Part shown: piece after piece, positions 18,096-27,272 of the stretch | Numbering within the stretch: position 1 is the stretch's first letter | Layout: every line of letters starts with the position of its first letter | DNA from: Pseudomonas sp. 2FG | GTDB taxonomy: Bacteria; Pseudomonadota; Gammaproteobacteria; Pseudomonadales; Pseudomonadaceae | Direction of reading: 5' to 3' | Assembly (NCBI RefSeq): GCF_005502935.1 | Contig: NZ_SCMP01000011.1 | Coordinates: forward strand, 62,001 to 126,000 | Length of the DNA stretch: 64,000 nt | The notes under the pieces: generated by a model | Seen by the model: only the letters and a program-made list of their open reading frames with translations | What the model was told of the DNA's origin: nothing | The model's database searches: none | Translations under genes and position numbers: made by a program

Positions 18096-18803
18096 ATGAC
18101 CCCGCCACGCCTCCCGAAAAAAACCGGCACCCCTTTGTTTGCCCTGCGCGGGCTGCAGACGACGCTCGCCTTGCTCTGTCTGGCTGGCAGCCTGAGCCAC
18201 GCCGATAGCCCGGCCCAGCAGCCGTCAGCCCTGAGCCTCGCGGTCGGCGAAGCGACGCTCACCAGTTGGAACGCGCTGATCGAGCACGGCACGGCGCTCG
18301 ACGAGCGTGCCAAGCTGGTGGAAGTGAACGGTTTTATCAATCGCTCGGTCGTTTATGCCAGCGATCGGGCCATCTGGGGCGAGTACGACTACTGGGCGAC
18401 GCCGGCGCAAACCCTGAGCCGCGGCATGGGCGACTGCGAGGACTTCGCCATCGCCAAATACTTCACCCTGGTGCGCATGGGTGTCCCCAGCGAAAAACTG
18501 CGCCTGACCTCCGTCAAAGCGCTCGAACGGTTTCAGGAAGCTCAGGCGCATATGGTGCTGGCCTACTACCCGAGCCCGACAGCCCAGCCATTGATCCTCG
18601 ACAACCGGCAGGCGCAGATAAAACCGGCCAGCGAACGCCGGGACCTGCTCCCGGTCTACGCCTTCAACAATCGGGGGGTCTTCCTCGCCAAGGCGCCCCA
18701 GAGGGTCAGCCAGCCCGCACAGCGGCTGAGCCGCTGGCGCGATGTCAGCGAACGCGCCCTGGCCGATGGTTCACAAGTACCCTTGGCCGCTCTGACCAAC
18801 TAA
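18096..18803 (+). CDS. LapG-like periplasmic transglutaminase-like cysteine protease (BTLCP family)
   Basis: A 235-residue exported protein (signal peptide about 12-36, ending near SLSHA) of the bacterial transglutaminase-like cysteine proteinase family. The catalytic triad is visible: C114 in GMGDCEDFA, H152 in QAHMVLAY and D169 in LILDNR. In P. fluorescens LapG cuts the adhesin LapA, and the c-di-GMP receptor LapD restrains it. Here no lapD or adhesin gene is adjacent, so this is either the sole LapG encoded away from its partners or a second orphan member. ATG at 18096 precedes the signal peptide. Confidence 0.83.
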   Translation: MTPPRLPKKTGTPLFALRGLQTTLALLCLAGSLSHADSPAQQPSALSLAVGEATLTSWNALIEHGTALDERAKLVEVNGFINRSVVYASDRAIWGEYDYWATPAQTLSRGMGDCEDFAIAKYFTLVRMGVPSEKLRLTSVKALERFQEAQAHMVLAYYPSPTAQPLILDNRQAQIKPASERRDLLPVYAFNNRGVFLAKAPQRVSQPAQRLSRWRDVSERALADGSQVPLAALTN

Positions 18804-18857
18804 GAACCTGTTCAATATCTGCTGCGCTTGCTCATGCTGCGTTAAAAACCCGCGGGC

Positions 18858-20573
18858 TCAGCGCGGGGCGATATGCGCGATCAGCAGTTGCACGCTTTCA
18901 TTGCCGCGGTATTCGTTGACGTCGAGTTTGTAAGCCAGCTCGACCCAGCGCACCGTCGGGTTCGGCCACAGCTCGCGGTCGATACCGAAGGCGATACCGT
19001 CCAGCTGCAGCGCCCCGCATTCGCTTTTCAGCACGACTTTCAGGTGCCGCTCGCCGACTATGCGCTGCTGCACCAACTGGAACACCCCGTGGAACAGCGG
19101 CTCCGGAAAGTGCTGGCCCCAGGGGCCGGCATTGCGCAGGGCGCGGGCCAGCTCCAGGTGAAACTCCTCCACCGCCAGGGCGCCATCGGAGAGCAGCCGG
19201 CCGGTCAGATCGTCCTCATCGAGCTGACGCCGCACCTCGGCATCGAAGGCCGCGGCAAAGGCCCCGAAGTGCTCCTGCGGCAGCGACAGGCCAGCCGCCA
19301 TCGCATGCCCGCCGAACTTGCTGATCAACCCCGGATGCTTGGCCGCCACCGCGTCCAGCGCATCGCGCACATGGAAGCCCGGCACCGAACGGGCCGAGCC
19401 TTTCAGCACGCCGTCACCGGCATCGGCGAAGGCGATGGTCGGGCGGTGGTAGCGCTCCTTCAACCGCGAGGCGAGGATGCCGATCACGCCTTGGTGCCAA
19501 TCCGGCTCGAACAGGCAGAGGCCGAACGGCATGGCCTCGACCGGCAGATCCTTGAGCTGGGCCAGCGCTTCGCGCTGCATGCCTTGCTCGATGGCCTTGC
19601 GGTCCTGATTCAGCTGATCGAGCTGTACCGCCATCTCGCGTGCCAGCACTTCGTCGTCACAGAGCAGGCACTCGATGCCGAGACTCATGTCGTCCAGCCG
19701 CCCGGCCGCGTTCAAACGCGGGCCGAGGATGAAGCCAAGGTCGGTGGCGGTGATGCGCTCGGGCTGGCGCCCCGCCACTTCCAGGATCGCCCGCAAGCCC
19801 GGCCGCGCGCGACCAGCACGAATACGCGCCAAGCCCTGATGCACCAGGATGCGGTTGTTGGCATCCAGCGGCACCACGTCGGCAACGCTGCCGAGCGCGA
19901 CCAGATCGAGTAGCTCGGCCAGGTTCGGCTCTTGCAGCTGAGTCCGGTTGAACCAGTCCAGCTCACGCAGCCGTGCGCGCAGCGCCAGCAGCACATAGAA
20001 GATCACCCCGACACCGGCCAGCGCCTTACTCGGGAAGTCGCAGCCATGCTGGTTGGGATTGACGATGGCGTCCGCCGCTGGCAGCTCATGGCCGGGCAAG
20101 TGGTGATCGGTAACCAGCACGCTCAGGCCAGCGGCTTTCGCCGCCGCGACACCTTCGACACTGGAAATACCGTTGTCCACGGTCACTAACAGCTGTGGCT
20201 GGCGCTCCAGCGCGACTGCGACGATTTCCGGGGTCAGGCCATAGCCATATTCAAATCGATTCGGCACCAGGTAATCGACATGCGCCGCACCGAGCTGGCG
20301 CAGGCCGAGCAGGCCGACCGTGCTGGCGGTGGCACCATCGGCATCGAAGTCGCCGACGATCAAGATGCGCTGACCCTGCTCCAGCGCCAGCACCAGCAAG
20401 TCGATGGCAGCGTCGATGCCTTTGAGCTGCCGATAGGGAATCAGCCGCGCCAGGCCTTTATCCAGCTCAGCGGCCGACTGCACGCCCCGGGCGGCGTAGA
20501 GGCGGGTCAAAAGCGGCGGCAGATCGCCCAGGTTGGGCAGGGACGGGGGCAGCGGGCGGGGTTCGATACGCAT
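18858..20573 (-). CDS. recJ: Single-stranded-DNA-specific exonuclease RecJ
   Basis: 5'-3' exonuclease on single-stranded DNA, used in recombination (RecF pathway), mismatch and base-excision repair. It has 571 residues with the DHH-family metal motifs: VGDFDADGATA, VTDHHLPG and the DHHA1-domain FGGHAMAAG. Length is normal. The gene lies downstream of yaeQ on the same strand, separated by a repeat cluster that could act as an attenuator. Confidence 0.95.
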   Translation of the reverse strand: MRIEPRPLPPSLPNLGDLPPLLTRLYAARGVQSAAELDKGLARLIPYRQLKGIDAAIDLLVLALEQGQRILIVGDFDADGATASTVGLLGLRQLGAAHVDYLVPNRFEYGYGLTPEIVAVALERQPQLLVTVDNGISSVEGVAAAKAAGLSVLVTDHHLPGHELPAADAIVNPNQHGCDFPSKALAGVGVIFYVLLALRARLRELDWFNRTQLQEPNLAELLDLVALGSVADVVPLDANNRILVHQGLARIRAGRARPGLRAILEVAGRQPERITATDLGFILGPRLNAAGRLDDMSLGIECLLCDDEVLAREMAVQLDQLNQDRKAIEQGMQREALAQLKDLPVEAMPFGLCLFEPDWHQGVIGILASRLKERYHRPTIAFADAGDGVLKGSARSVPGFHVRDALDAVAAKHPGLISKFGGHAMAAGLSLPQEHFGAFAAAFDAEVRRQLDEDDLTGRLLSDGALAVEEFHLELARALRNAGPWGQHFPEPLFHGVFQLVQQRIVGERHLKVVLKSECGALQLDGIAFGIDRELWPNPTVRWVELAYKLDVNEYRGNESVQLLIAHIAPR

Positions 20574-20601
20574 GGACTCACTCGATTTCGGTGCTTTTAC
20601 T

Positions 20602-20688
20602 CCCCTCCCCCTTCAGGGGGAGGGGCTGGTGGAGAGGGCAACGCTCTGCGCAAGCCCTCTCCCTAACCCTCTCCCTGAAGGGAGAGGG
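20602..20688. repeat. Cluster of CCCTCTCCC-type palindromes between yaeQ and recJ
   Basis: Two strong hairpins: CCCCTCCCCC-TTCA-GGGGGAGGGG (20602-20625) and CCCTCTCCCT..AGGGAGAGGG (20667-20688). A further CCCTCTCCC sits between them (about 20655-20663), pairing with GGAGAGGG at about 20631. They belong to the same family as the hairpins at 15749 and 28107. Confidence 0.7.
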
Positions 20689-20699
20689 GATGGATCACC

Positions 20700-21242
20700 T
20701 CAGCCGCGATCACCCATCAACCATTCCAACTGCACCTCATGCTGGCCACGATCGTCGGTGACGAAAATCGTGCCTTCGCTGATCATCACCGCCCAACTGA
20801 TGCTGCGCGGCATGTCTTTGGCCAGCGCCTCCAGGGCTTCCTGCGGCACGGTGGCGATATTGACGTTTTTCAGCGTCTTGACCGCATCGACCACCTTGCT
20901 CTGCCACACGCGCACGCTGCCATAGGCCAGCAGGCTGGTGCGCTCGGTGCGGCGCGAGCACCAGGTCAGGCGATCGACGTCCGGCAGGCCGACTTCGATC
21001 CAGTGCAGCACGCGCCCATCCAGGCTCTTTTCCCACAGCGCCGGCTCATCCACGTCGGACAGGCCGCGGCCGAACGCCAGTTGCTCGTTGTACCAGAGGG
21101 CATAGGCCAGCAGGCGCACGGTCATACGCTCTTCGGTTTCGGACGGGTGGCGAGCGATGGTCAGACGCGACGTCGCATACACCCCGCGGTCCAGATCGGT
21201 GAGATTGAGGTCGACTTTATAGGTCGTGGAAGGCTGGGCCAT
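20700..21242 (-). CDS. yaeQ: YaeQ family protein
   Basis: A 180-residue protein matching the YaeQ family along its length (YKVDLNLTDLDRGVY near the start, ERMTVRLLAYALWYNEQL, GRVLHWIEVGLPD, WCSRRTERT). YaeQ has a PD-(D/E)XK nuclease-like fold, but its biochemical role is not established; E. coli yaeQ was described as a multicopy suppressor of rfaH loss. The ATG at 21242 fits the family N-terminus (MAQPSTTYK); an upstream in-frame extension is not protein-like. Confidence 0.88.
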   Translation of the reverse strand: MAQPSTTYKVDLNLTDLDRGVYATSRLTIARHPSETEERMTVRLLAYALWYNEQLAFGRGLSDVDEPALWEKSLDGRVLHWIEVGLPDVDRLTWCSRRTERTSLLAYGSVRVWQSKVVDAVKTLKNVNIATVPQEALEALAKDMPRSISWAVMISEGTIFVTDDRGQHEVQLEWLMGDRG

Positions 21243-21338
21243 GAACGGGCTTCTAGGTACGGGGAAAGGCGGCAAGTCTACCCCAAGCGTCCCGTGCAGG
21301 TTAGAGTCGCGGCCACTGTCTGATGCACGGGTACACCC

Positions 21339-22538
21339 ATGAACCTTGCCACCAAACCCCTCGCCGGCCTGAAAGTCATCGAGCTCGGCACCCTGATCGC
21401 CGGCCCGTTCGCCTCGCGCATCTGCGCCGAGTTCGGCGCCGAGGTGATCAAAGTCGAATCGCCGGATGGCGGCGATCCGCTGCGCAAATGGCGCAAGCTC
21501 TACGAGGGCACCTCGCTGTGGTGGTTCGTGCAGGCGCGCAACAAGAAATCGCTGACGCTCAATCTCAAGCACCCGGAAGGGCAAGCGATCCTCAAGAAAC
21601 TAATCGCCGAAGCGGACATCCTGATCGAGAACTTCCGCCCCGGCGTGCTGGAAAAACTCGGCCTCGGCTGGGACGTGCTCCACGCCCTGAACCCGAAACT
21701 GGTGATGGTGCGCCTCTCCGGCTTCGGCCAAACCGGCCCGATGAAGGACCAACCCGGCTTCGGTGCGGTCGGCGAAGCCATGGGCGGGCTGCGCTATATC
21801 ACCGGTTTCGAGGATAGGCCGCCGGTGCGCACCGGCATCTCCATCGGCGACTCGATTGCCGCCCTCTGGGGCGTGATAGGTGCCTTGATGGCGCTACGGC
21901 ACCGCGAAGTGAATGGCGGCCAGGGCCAGGTGGTCGATGTCGCGCTGTACGAGGCGATCTTCGCCATGATGGAAAGCCTGGTGCCGGAGTTCGACGTATT
22001 CGGCTTCGTGCGGGAGAGGACGGGCAATATCATGCCCGGCATCACCCCCTCCTCGATCCACACCAGCTTGGATGGCAAGCATGTGCAGATTGGCGCCAAC
22101 GGTGACGCGATCTTCAAACGCTTTATGCTCGCCATCGGCCGCCCGGACCTGGCGGATGACCCGAGCCTCGCCAGCAATGACGGCCGCGATGCGCGCCGTG
22201 ATGAGCTGTACGGGGTGATCGACCGCTGGGTCGGCTCGCTGCCGTTGGACCTGGTATTGAGCACGCTGAGCAGCGCTGAGGTGCCGGCCAGTCGCATCTA
22301 CTCCGCAGAAGATATGTTCGCCGACCCGCAGTTTCTCGCCCGCGAGATGTTTCTGTCCGCCAAGCTGCCGGATGGCAAGCCCTTCAAGATGCCAGGGATA
22401 GTGCCCAAACTGTCGGAGACACCGGGCTCGGCCGACTGGGTGGGGCCGGAATTGGGTGAGCACAATGCCCAGGTGCTGGAGGCACTGGGTTACAACACAG
22501 AACGAATCGCTGCCCTGCGCAGCGAAGGCGCCATCTAA
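21339..22538 (+). CDS. CaiB/BaiF (class III) CoA-transferase
   Basis: Transfers CoA between carboxylic acids through an aspartyl-CoA intermediate. It has 399 residues with the family hallmarks: LAGLKVIELGTLIAGPFASR at the N-terminus, AEFGAEVIKVE, NKKSLTLNLKHPEGQ, ENFRPGVLEKLGLG and the presumed catalytic aspartate in ISIGDSIAALWG. It lacks neighbours (acyl-CoA lyase, decarboxylase, dehydrogenase) that would identify the substrate, so annotations such as formyl-CoA or succinyl-CoA transferase are not justified. It stands alone between yaeQ (divergent) and thrC (convergent). Confidence 0.88.
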   Translation: MNLATKPLAGLKVIELGTLIAGPFASRICAEFGAEVIKVESPDGGDPLRKWRKLYEGTSLWWFVQARNKKSLTLNLKHPEGQAILKKLIAEADILIENFRPGVLEKLGLGWDVLHALNPKLVMVRLSGFGQTGPMKDQPGFGAVGEAMGGLRYITGFEDRPPVRTGISIGDSIAALWGVIGALMALRHREVNGGQGQVVDVALYEAIFAMMESLVPEFDVFGFVRERTGNIMPGITPSSIHTSLDGKHVQIGANGDAIFKRFMLAIGRPDLADDPSLASNDGRDARRDELYGVIDRWVGSLPLDLVLSTLSSAEVPASRIYSAEDMFADPQFLAREMFLSAKLPDGKPFKMPGIVPKLSETPGSADWVGPELGEHNAQVLEALGYNTERIAALRSEGAI

Positions 22539-22592
22539 CAGCCGATCCGCGTTTTCTTGGGAAGCGAATAACCCAGCTGGGTTTCCTATTTA

Positions 22593-22625
22593 AAAAGGCC
22601 AGCTCCTTCCGGTAGCTGGCCTTTT
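22593..22625. terminator. Bidirectional intrinsic terminator between the CoA-transferase gene and thrC
   Basis: AAAAGGCCAGCT and AGCTGGCCTTTT form a perfect 12-bp stem with flanking A- and T-runs, so it can serve both convergent genes. Confidence 0.88.
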
Positions 22626-22650
22626 CTTTTACCGCATCAGGTAAACGTAC

Positions 22651-24072
22651 TTACAGCGGCTTGCCGCGGTTGCCATGCTGGCTGACAAAGCCCTGAATCG
22701 CCTTCAAGTCATTGGCCAATACGGTGCAACGCTCTTCCCGCTCGAACAGGTCGGTCAGGTGCGCCGGCAGTACCGGGGCCTGGCCGACACCGGCCTTGAC
22801 CACCGCCTCGGGGAATTTCACCGGGTGCGCGGTGCCGAGCACCACCATCGGGGTGGCCAGGCTGCGGCGGCAATCGCGTGCGGCTTTGACGCCGATGGCG
22901 GTGTGCGGGTCGAGCAGCTCGCCGCACTCCTCGAACACCTGGGCGATGGTTTCGCAGGTTTCTGCGTCGTTAACCGCGAGGGAGTCGAACAGCTTGCGCG
23001 CCTCGACCCAGCGATCTTCTTCGACGCTGAAACCGCCGCCCTGTTTGAACGTGGCCATCAGCTCAGCGATAGCGGCGCCATTGCGGCCGTGCAGGTCGAA
23101 CAGCAGGCGCTCGAAGTTCGAGGAGACCATGATGTCCATCGACGGCGACAGGGTCGGGTGCAGGGTGTCCTTCACGTACTGATTGCCGCTCATGAAGCGG
23201 TGCAGGATGTCGTTGCGGTTGGTCGCGACTATCAGCTGGCTGATCGGCAGGCCCATGTTGCGTGCCAGGTAGCCAGCGAAGATGTCGCCGAAGTTGCCGG
23301 TCGGCACCGAGAATGCGATGGAGCGCGCCGGGCCGCCGAGCTGCAAGGCGGCATGGAAGTAGTAGACGATCTGGGCCATGATCCGCGCCCAGTTGATCGA
23401 ATTCACCGCCACCAGCCGCGTGCCTTTGAGGAAGCCTTGGTCGGCGAAGCTGTCCTTGACCATCTCCTGGCAGTCGTCGAAGTTGCCTTCGACGGCGATG
23501 TTGTGGATGTTCTCGCCGAGGATGGTGGTCATCTGCCGGCGCTGCACGTCCGAGACCCGGTTGTGCGGGTGGAGGATGAAGATGTCGACGTTGTCGCAAC
23601 GACGGCAACCCTCGATGGCCGCCGAGCCGGTATCACCGGAGGTGGCACCGAGGATCACCACGCGCTCGCCGCGCTTCTCCAGCACGTAATCGAGCAGGCG
23701 GCCGAGCAGTTGCAGGGCGAAGTCCTTGAACGCCAGGGTCGGGCCGTGGAACAGCTCCAGCACCCATTCGTTGCCATTCAACTGGCGCAGCGGCGCCACG
23801 GCGTTGTGGGCGAACACGCCCCCGCCTGAAGAATAGGTTTCTTCCAGGATCTTCTTGAAGTCGGCATCCGGGATGCTGCCGGTGACGAACGGGCGCATCA
23901 CCCGGAACGCCAGTTCGTGGTACGGCAGACCGGCCCAGGAGGCGATCTCTTCGACGCTGAAGCGCGGCAGGTTTTCCGGTACATACAGGCCGCCGTCGCT
24001 GGCCAGGCCAGCCAGCAGCACATCTTCGAAATTCAGGGCCGGAGCCTGGCCGCGGGTACTGATATAACGCAT
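22651..24072 (-). CDS. thrC: Threonine synthase
   Basis: PLP enzyme turning O-phosphohomoserine into threonine, the last step of the pathway. It has 473 residues, the longer threonine synthase form found in proteobacteria. Typical motifs: N-terminal MRYISTRG, the PLP lysine in GPTLAFKDFALQ, GATSGDTGSAAIEG and SVPTGNFGDIFAGY. It starts 11 bases after hom ends, so hom-thrC is an operon. Confidence 0.96.
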   Translation of the reverse strand: MRYISTRGQAPALNFEDVLLAGLASDGGLYVPENLPRFSVEEIASWAGLPYHELAFRVMRPFVTGSIPDADFKKILEETYSSGGGVFAHNAVAPLRQLNGNEWVLELFHGPTLAFKDFALQLLGRLLDYVLEKRGERVVILGATSGDTGSAAIEGCRRCDNVDIFILHPHNRVSDVQRRQMTTILGENIHNIAVEGNFDDCQEMVKDSFADQGFLKGTRLVAVNSINWARIMAQIVYYFHAALQLGGPARSIAFSVPTGNFGDIFAGYLARNMGLPISQLIVATNRNDILHRFMSGNQYVKDTLHPTLSPSMDIMVSSNFERLLFDLHGRNGAAIAELMATFKQGGGFSVEEDRWVEARKLFDSLAVNDAETCETIAQVFEECGELLDPHTAIGVKAARDCRRSLATPMVVLGTAHPVKFPEAVVKAGVGQAPVLPAHLTDLFEREERCTVLANDLKAIQGFVSQHGNRGKPL

Positions 24073-24083
24073 ATTCTTCTACC

Positions 24084-25388
24084 TCAGCTCAGTTGCTCGA
24101 CACGAATCCGTACCACACTGCCGACCACATCGCTGAGGGCTTCCAGGGCGGCGATGGCGTCGTTCATGCGTTGCTCTTGCACGCGATGCGTGACCAGGAT
24201 CATCGGCACCAGGCCGTCATGTTCTTCGACTTCCTTCTGCATGATCGATTCGATGTTGATCCCGCGCTCGGAGAGGATGGTCGCCACCTGGGCCAACACA
24301 CCCGGGTGATCCTTGGCCTGGATGCGCAGGTAGTAGGCGCTCTCGCAGGCCTCGATCGGCAGGATCGGGTGGGCGGACAGCGAATCCGGCTGGAAGGCCA
24401 GGTGCGGTACGCGGTTTTCCGGGTCGGTGGTCAGCGCCCGCACCACGTCGACCAGGTCGGCCACCACCGACGAAGCGGTCGGCTCCATGCCGGCGCCGGC
24501 GCCGTAGAATAGGGTGCTGCCGGCGGCGTCACCATTGACCATCACCGCGTTCATCACGCCGTTGACGTTGGCGATCAGGCGGTCGGCCGGGATCAGGGTC
24601 GGGTGCACGCGCAGCTCGATGCCGGCCGCGGTGCTACGCGCCACGCCCAGGTGCTTGATGCGGTAGCCCAGGGCTTCGGCGTAGTTGACGTCGGCGGTGG
24701 TCAGCTGGGTGATGCCTTCGGTGTAGGCCTTGTCGAACTGCAGCGGGATACCGAAGGCAATGGACGCGAGGATGGTCAGCTTATGCGCGGCGTCGATACC
24801 TTCGACATCGAAGGTCGGGTCGGCTTCGGCATAGCCCAGTTCCTGAGCTTCTTTCAGCACATCTTCAAAGGCGCGGCCCTTCTCGCGCATTTCGGTGAGG
24901 ATGAAGTTGCCGGTGCCGTTGATGATCCCAGCCACCCAGTTGATGCGGTTGCCGGCCAGGCCCTCACGAATCGCCTTGATCACCGGGATGCCGCCGGCCA
25001 CCGCGGCTTCGAAGGCGACTATGACGCCCTTCTCGCGGGCCTTGGCGAAGATTTCGTTGCCATGCACGGCGATCAGCGCCTTGTTCGCGGTGACCACGTG
25101 CTTGCCATTCTCGATGGCCTTGAGCACCAGCTCGCGGGCGATGGTATAGCCACCGATCAGCTCGATGACCACCTCGATCTCGGGGTTGCTGGCAACCTCG
25201 AAGACATCCTGGGTAATGGGTGTACCGGTAATGTCGCACTGGGGGTTCTGCGAGCGCAGGGCAATCTGCGCCACTTCGATGCCACGCCCAGCACGCCGCG
25301 CGATTTCCTCGGCGTTGCGCTTGAGCACGTTGAAGGTACCGCCACCGACGGTACCCAGCCCACAGATGCCTACTTTGACCGGTTTCAC
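24084..25388 (-). CDS. hom: Homoserine dehydrogenase
   Basis: NAD(P)-dependent reduction of aspartate semialdehyde to homoserine, the branch point to threonine and methionine. It has 434 residues: an N-terminal Rossmann domain (GICGLGTVGGGTF), the catalytic domain (GTGNFILTEM, GYAEADPTFDVEGIDAAHK) and a C-terminal ACT domain (about 350-430, YYLRIQAKDHPGVLAQVAT) for threonine feedback. It is a stand-alone enzyme, not fused to aspartokinase. Two hairpins lie upstream, between it and dsbC. Confidence 0.96.
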   Translation of the reverse strand: MKPVKVGICGLGTVGGGTFNVLKRNAEEIARRAGRGIEVAQIALRSQNPQCDITGTPITQDVFEVASNPEIEVVIELIGGYTIARELVLKAIENGKHVVTANKALIAVHGNEIFAKAREKGVIVAFEAAVAGGIPVIKAIREGLAGNRINWVAGIINGTGNFILTEMREKGRAFEDVLKEAQELGYAEADPTFDVEGIDAAHKLTILASIAFGIPLQFDKAYTEGITQLTTADVNYAEALGYRIKHLGVARSTAAGIELRVHPTLIPADRLIANVNGVMNAVMVNGDAAGSTLFYGAGAGMEPTASSVVADLVDVVRALTTDPENRVPHLAFQPDSLSAHPILPIEACESAYYLRIQAKDHPGVLAQVATILSERGINIESIMQKEVEEHDGLVPMILVTHRVQEQRMNDAIAALEALSDVVGSVVRIRVEQLS

Positions 25389-25416
25389 ACTGAACTCCCC
25401 ATCTGCACTGCGTAAA

Positions 25417-25440
25417 ACGGCCGGAGCAAGCTCCGGCCGT
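25417..25440 (-). terminator. Second terminator hairpin downstream of dsbC
   Basis: ACGGCCGGAG, loop CAAG, CTCCGGCCGT: a perfect 10-bp stem. On the minus strand it is followed by TTTT. It lies 28 bases upstream of the hom start and may protect hom from read-through. Confidence 0.7.
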
Positions 25441-25446
25441 AGAAAA

Positions 25447-25470
25447 GAGCCGCACCTTACGAAGCGGCTC
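25447..25470 (-). terminator. First terminator hairpin downstream of dsbC
   Basis: GAGCCGC and GCGGCTC pair (7 bp) with a 10-base loop; on the minus strand TTTTC follows. With the hairpin at 25417 it forms a tandem terminator between dsbC and hom. Confidence 0.75.
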
Positions 25471-25500
25471 TCTATTAGTCAATCCAGCGCCAGGCGCGGA

Positions 25501-26226
25501 TCACTTAGCCTCTAGCGCTATTTTGGCCAGTTGCGGGGCTGGCTGATAGCCCGGAATCAGTTGGCCGTTAGCCAGGACGATGGCCGGAGTGCCATTCACC
25601 CCAATCATCTGCCCCAGTTGGAACTGCTTGGCCACCGGGTTTTCACACTGCGCGGCTGGCAGTTCTTCGCGACTCTTGGCCAGGTTCATCGCCGCTTGGC
25701 GGTCCTTCGCGCACCAGACGCTGACCAGGGTGTTGTAACCGTGGCTACCCAAGCCCTGCCGCGGGAAGGCGACATAACGCACTTCGACCCCCCGACGGTT
25801 CAGCTCCGGCACTTCGCTATGCAGCTTCTGGCAGTAGCCGCAGTCGGTATCGGTGAACACGGTGATATGGGTTCTCGGAGCTTTCGGCGCAAACACCACC
25901 ATCTCGCTCAGCGGAATCGCATTGACTTCCTTGGCGATGGAGCGGCTTTCGGCTTTTTCCGTCAGGTTGACCGCCTCACCGTCCTTGAACTGGAACAGAT
26001 AGCCTTGAATGATGAACTGGCCATCGGCACTGGCATACAGCAAACGCCCGCCCTTCAGTTGAATCTGAAAGAGACCGGGCATGCTGCTTTCCGCAATCGC
26101 CTCGATTGCCATGTCAGGTTGCAGCGACTGCAGGGTCTTGCGGATGGCCTGATCGGGATCGGCAGCCAGAGCCAGAGTGCTGGCCAAGCCGAGGGCTACG
26201 GCGGCGAAAATTCGGGTCACGCGCAT
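25501..26226 (-). CDS. dsbC: Thiol:disulfide interchange protein DsbC
   Basis: Periplasmic disulfide isomerase that repairs wrong disulfides. It has 241 residues with a Sec signal peptide (cleavage after TLALA), an N-terminal dimerisation domain and a C-terminal thioredoxin fold with the active site CGYC (FTDTDCGYCQKLH) and the cis-proline loop GVNGTPAIVL. A second cysteine pair (WCAKD.. and AAQCENP) matches the structural disulfide of DsbC. ATG at 26226 starts the signal peptide (MRVTRIFAAVAL). It follows xerD on the same strand, the usual Pseudomonas order. Confidence 0.95.
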   Translation of the reverse strand: MRVTRIFAAVALGLASTLALAADPDQAIRKTLQSLQPDMAIEAIAESSMPGLFQIQLKGGRLLYASADGQFIIQGYLFQFKDGEAVNLTEKAESRSIAKEVNAIPLSEMVVFAPKAPRTHITVFTDTDCGYCQKLHSEVPELNRRGVEVRYVAFPRQGLGSHGYNTLVSVWCAKDRQAAMNLAKSREELPAAQCENPVAKQFQLGQMIGVNGTPAIVLANGQLIPGYQPAPQLAKIALEAK

Positions 26227-26319
26227 GGGTACTCCTGTCGAGCGGCGGACGGTACAGCAGTGGACGAAGCCTACCATAGAAGCCTTTGCAGGCCGACCGC
26301 AGCAGGTCGGACGGGCGTC

Positions 26320-27216
26320 TCAGCCGCGCGGGTGGTGTTGCGCGTGCAACTCCTGCAGGCGTGCCCGGGCGACGTGGGTGTAAATCTGCGTGGTCGACAG
26401 ATCGCTGTGGCCGAGCAGCATCTGCACCACGCGCAGGTCCGCGCCATGATTGAGCAGATGCGTGGCAAAGGCATGCCGTAAGGTGTGCGGCGACAGCGAT
26501 TTAGCGATCCCGGCGACCTTGGCCTGATGCTTGATCCGATACCAGAAGGTCTGTCGGGTCATCTGCTCGCCTCGCTGGCTGGGGAACAGCACATCGCTCG
26601 GCTTGCCATCCAGCAGAAAGGGCCGCGCCTCGCGCACATAGCGCTCGACCCAGACAATCGCCTCTTCACCCAGCGGCACCAGCCGCTCCTTGTTGCCCTT
26701 ACCAAAGACCCGCAGCACACCTTGGCGCAGGTTGACCTGCTCCAGGGTCAGGCTGATCAGTTCGGTCACCCGCAAACCACAGGCGTACAGCACTTCGAGC
26801 ATGGCACGGTCGCGCAGGCCGATCGGCTCGCCGAAATCCGGAGCCGCCAGCAGCGCTTCGACATCGGCCTCGGATAAGGATTTAGGCAGCGGCCGCCCCA
26901 GTTGTGGCATTTCCACCTGCAAGGTCGGATCGGTCGCGATCAGGTTTTCCCGCAGGAGAAAACGGTAGAAGCCGCGCAACCCGGAGAGAAAGCGCGCGGT
27001 AGAGCGGGCCACATAGCCGGCATGCAGACGCCAGGCCAGGTGATCGAGGATCACCTCGCGGCCGGCTGCCGGCAATTGCAGGCCACGCTCCTGCAACCAG
27101 CCGTTGAAGTGCGCGAGGTCGCTGCGATAGGCCGAACGGGTATGTTCTGACAGACCCTTCTCCAGCCATAGGGCATCGAGAAAGTGGTCGATCAGTGGAT
27201 GGTCGATAGCAGGCAT
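26320..27216 (-). CDS. xerD: Site-specific tyrosine recombinase XerD
   Basis: Works with XerC at dif to resolve chromosome dimers, controlled by FtsK. It has 298 residues: an N-terminal SAM-like core-binding domain (IDHFLDALWLEKGLSEHT) and a C-terminal catalytic domain with the tyrosine recombinase residues: Arg in YACGLRVTEL, His-x-x-Arg in LSPHTLRHAFATHLL, His in LLGHSDLST and Tyr in TQIYTHV. Length and context (upstream of dsbC) are normal for the chromosomal housekeeping enzyme rather than a mobile-element integrase. Confidence 0.96.
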   Translation of the reverse strand: MPAIDHPLIDHFLDALWLEKGLSEHTRSAYRSDLAHFNGWLQERGLQLPAAGREVILDHLAWRLHAGYVARSTARFLSGLRGFYRFLLRENLIATDPTLQVEMPQLGRPLPKSLSEADVEALLAAPDFGEPIGLRDRAMLEVLYACGLRVTELISLTLEQVNLRQGVLRVFGKGNKERLVPLGEEAIVWVERYVREARPFLLDGKPSDVLFPSQRGEQMTRQTFWYRIKHQAKVAGIAKSLSPHTLRHAFATHLLNHGADLRVVQMLLGHSDLSTTQIYTHVARARLQELHAQHHPRG

Positions 27217-27240
27217 GCGAACCAGACGGCGGCATTCGGT

Positions 27241-27268
27241 TTGCTAGTCTTTCATACCCGGCTAGCCT
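27241..27268 (+). promoter_or_regulatory. Candidate promoter of the 27417 gene
   Basis: TTGCTA (27241-27246), a 16-base spacer and TAGCCT (27263-27268). The match is moderate (4 of 6 and 3 of 6), so it is a guess. It would start a leader of about 140 bases that contains several hairpins. Confidence 0.3.
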
Positions 27269-27272
27269 TATG

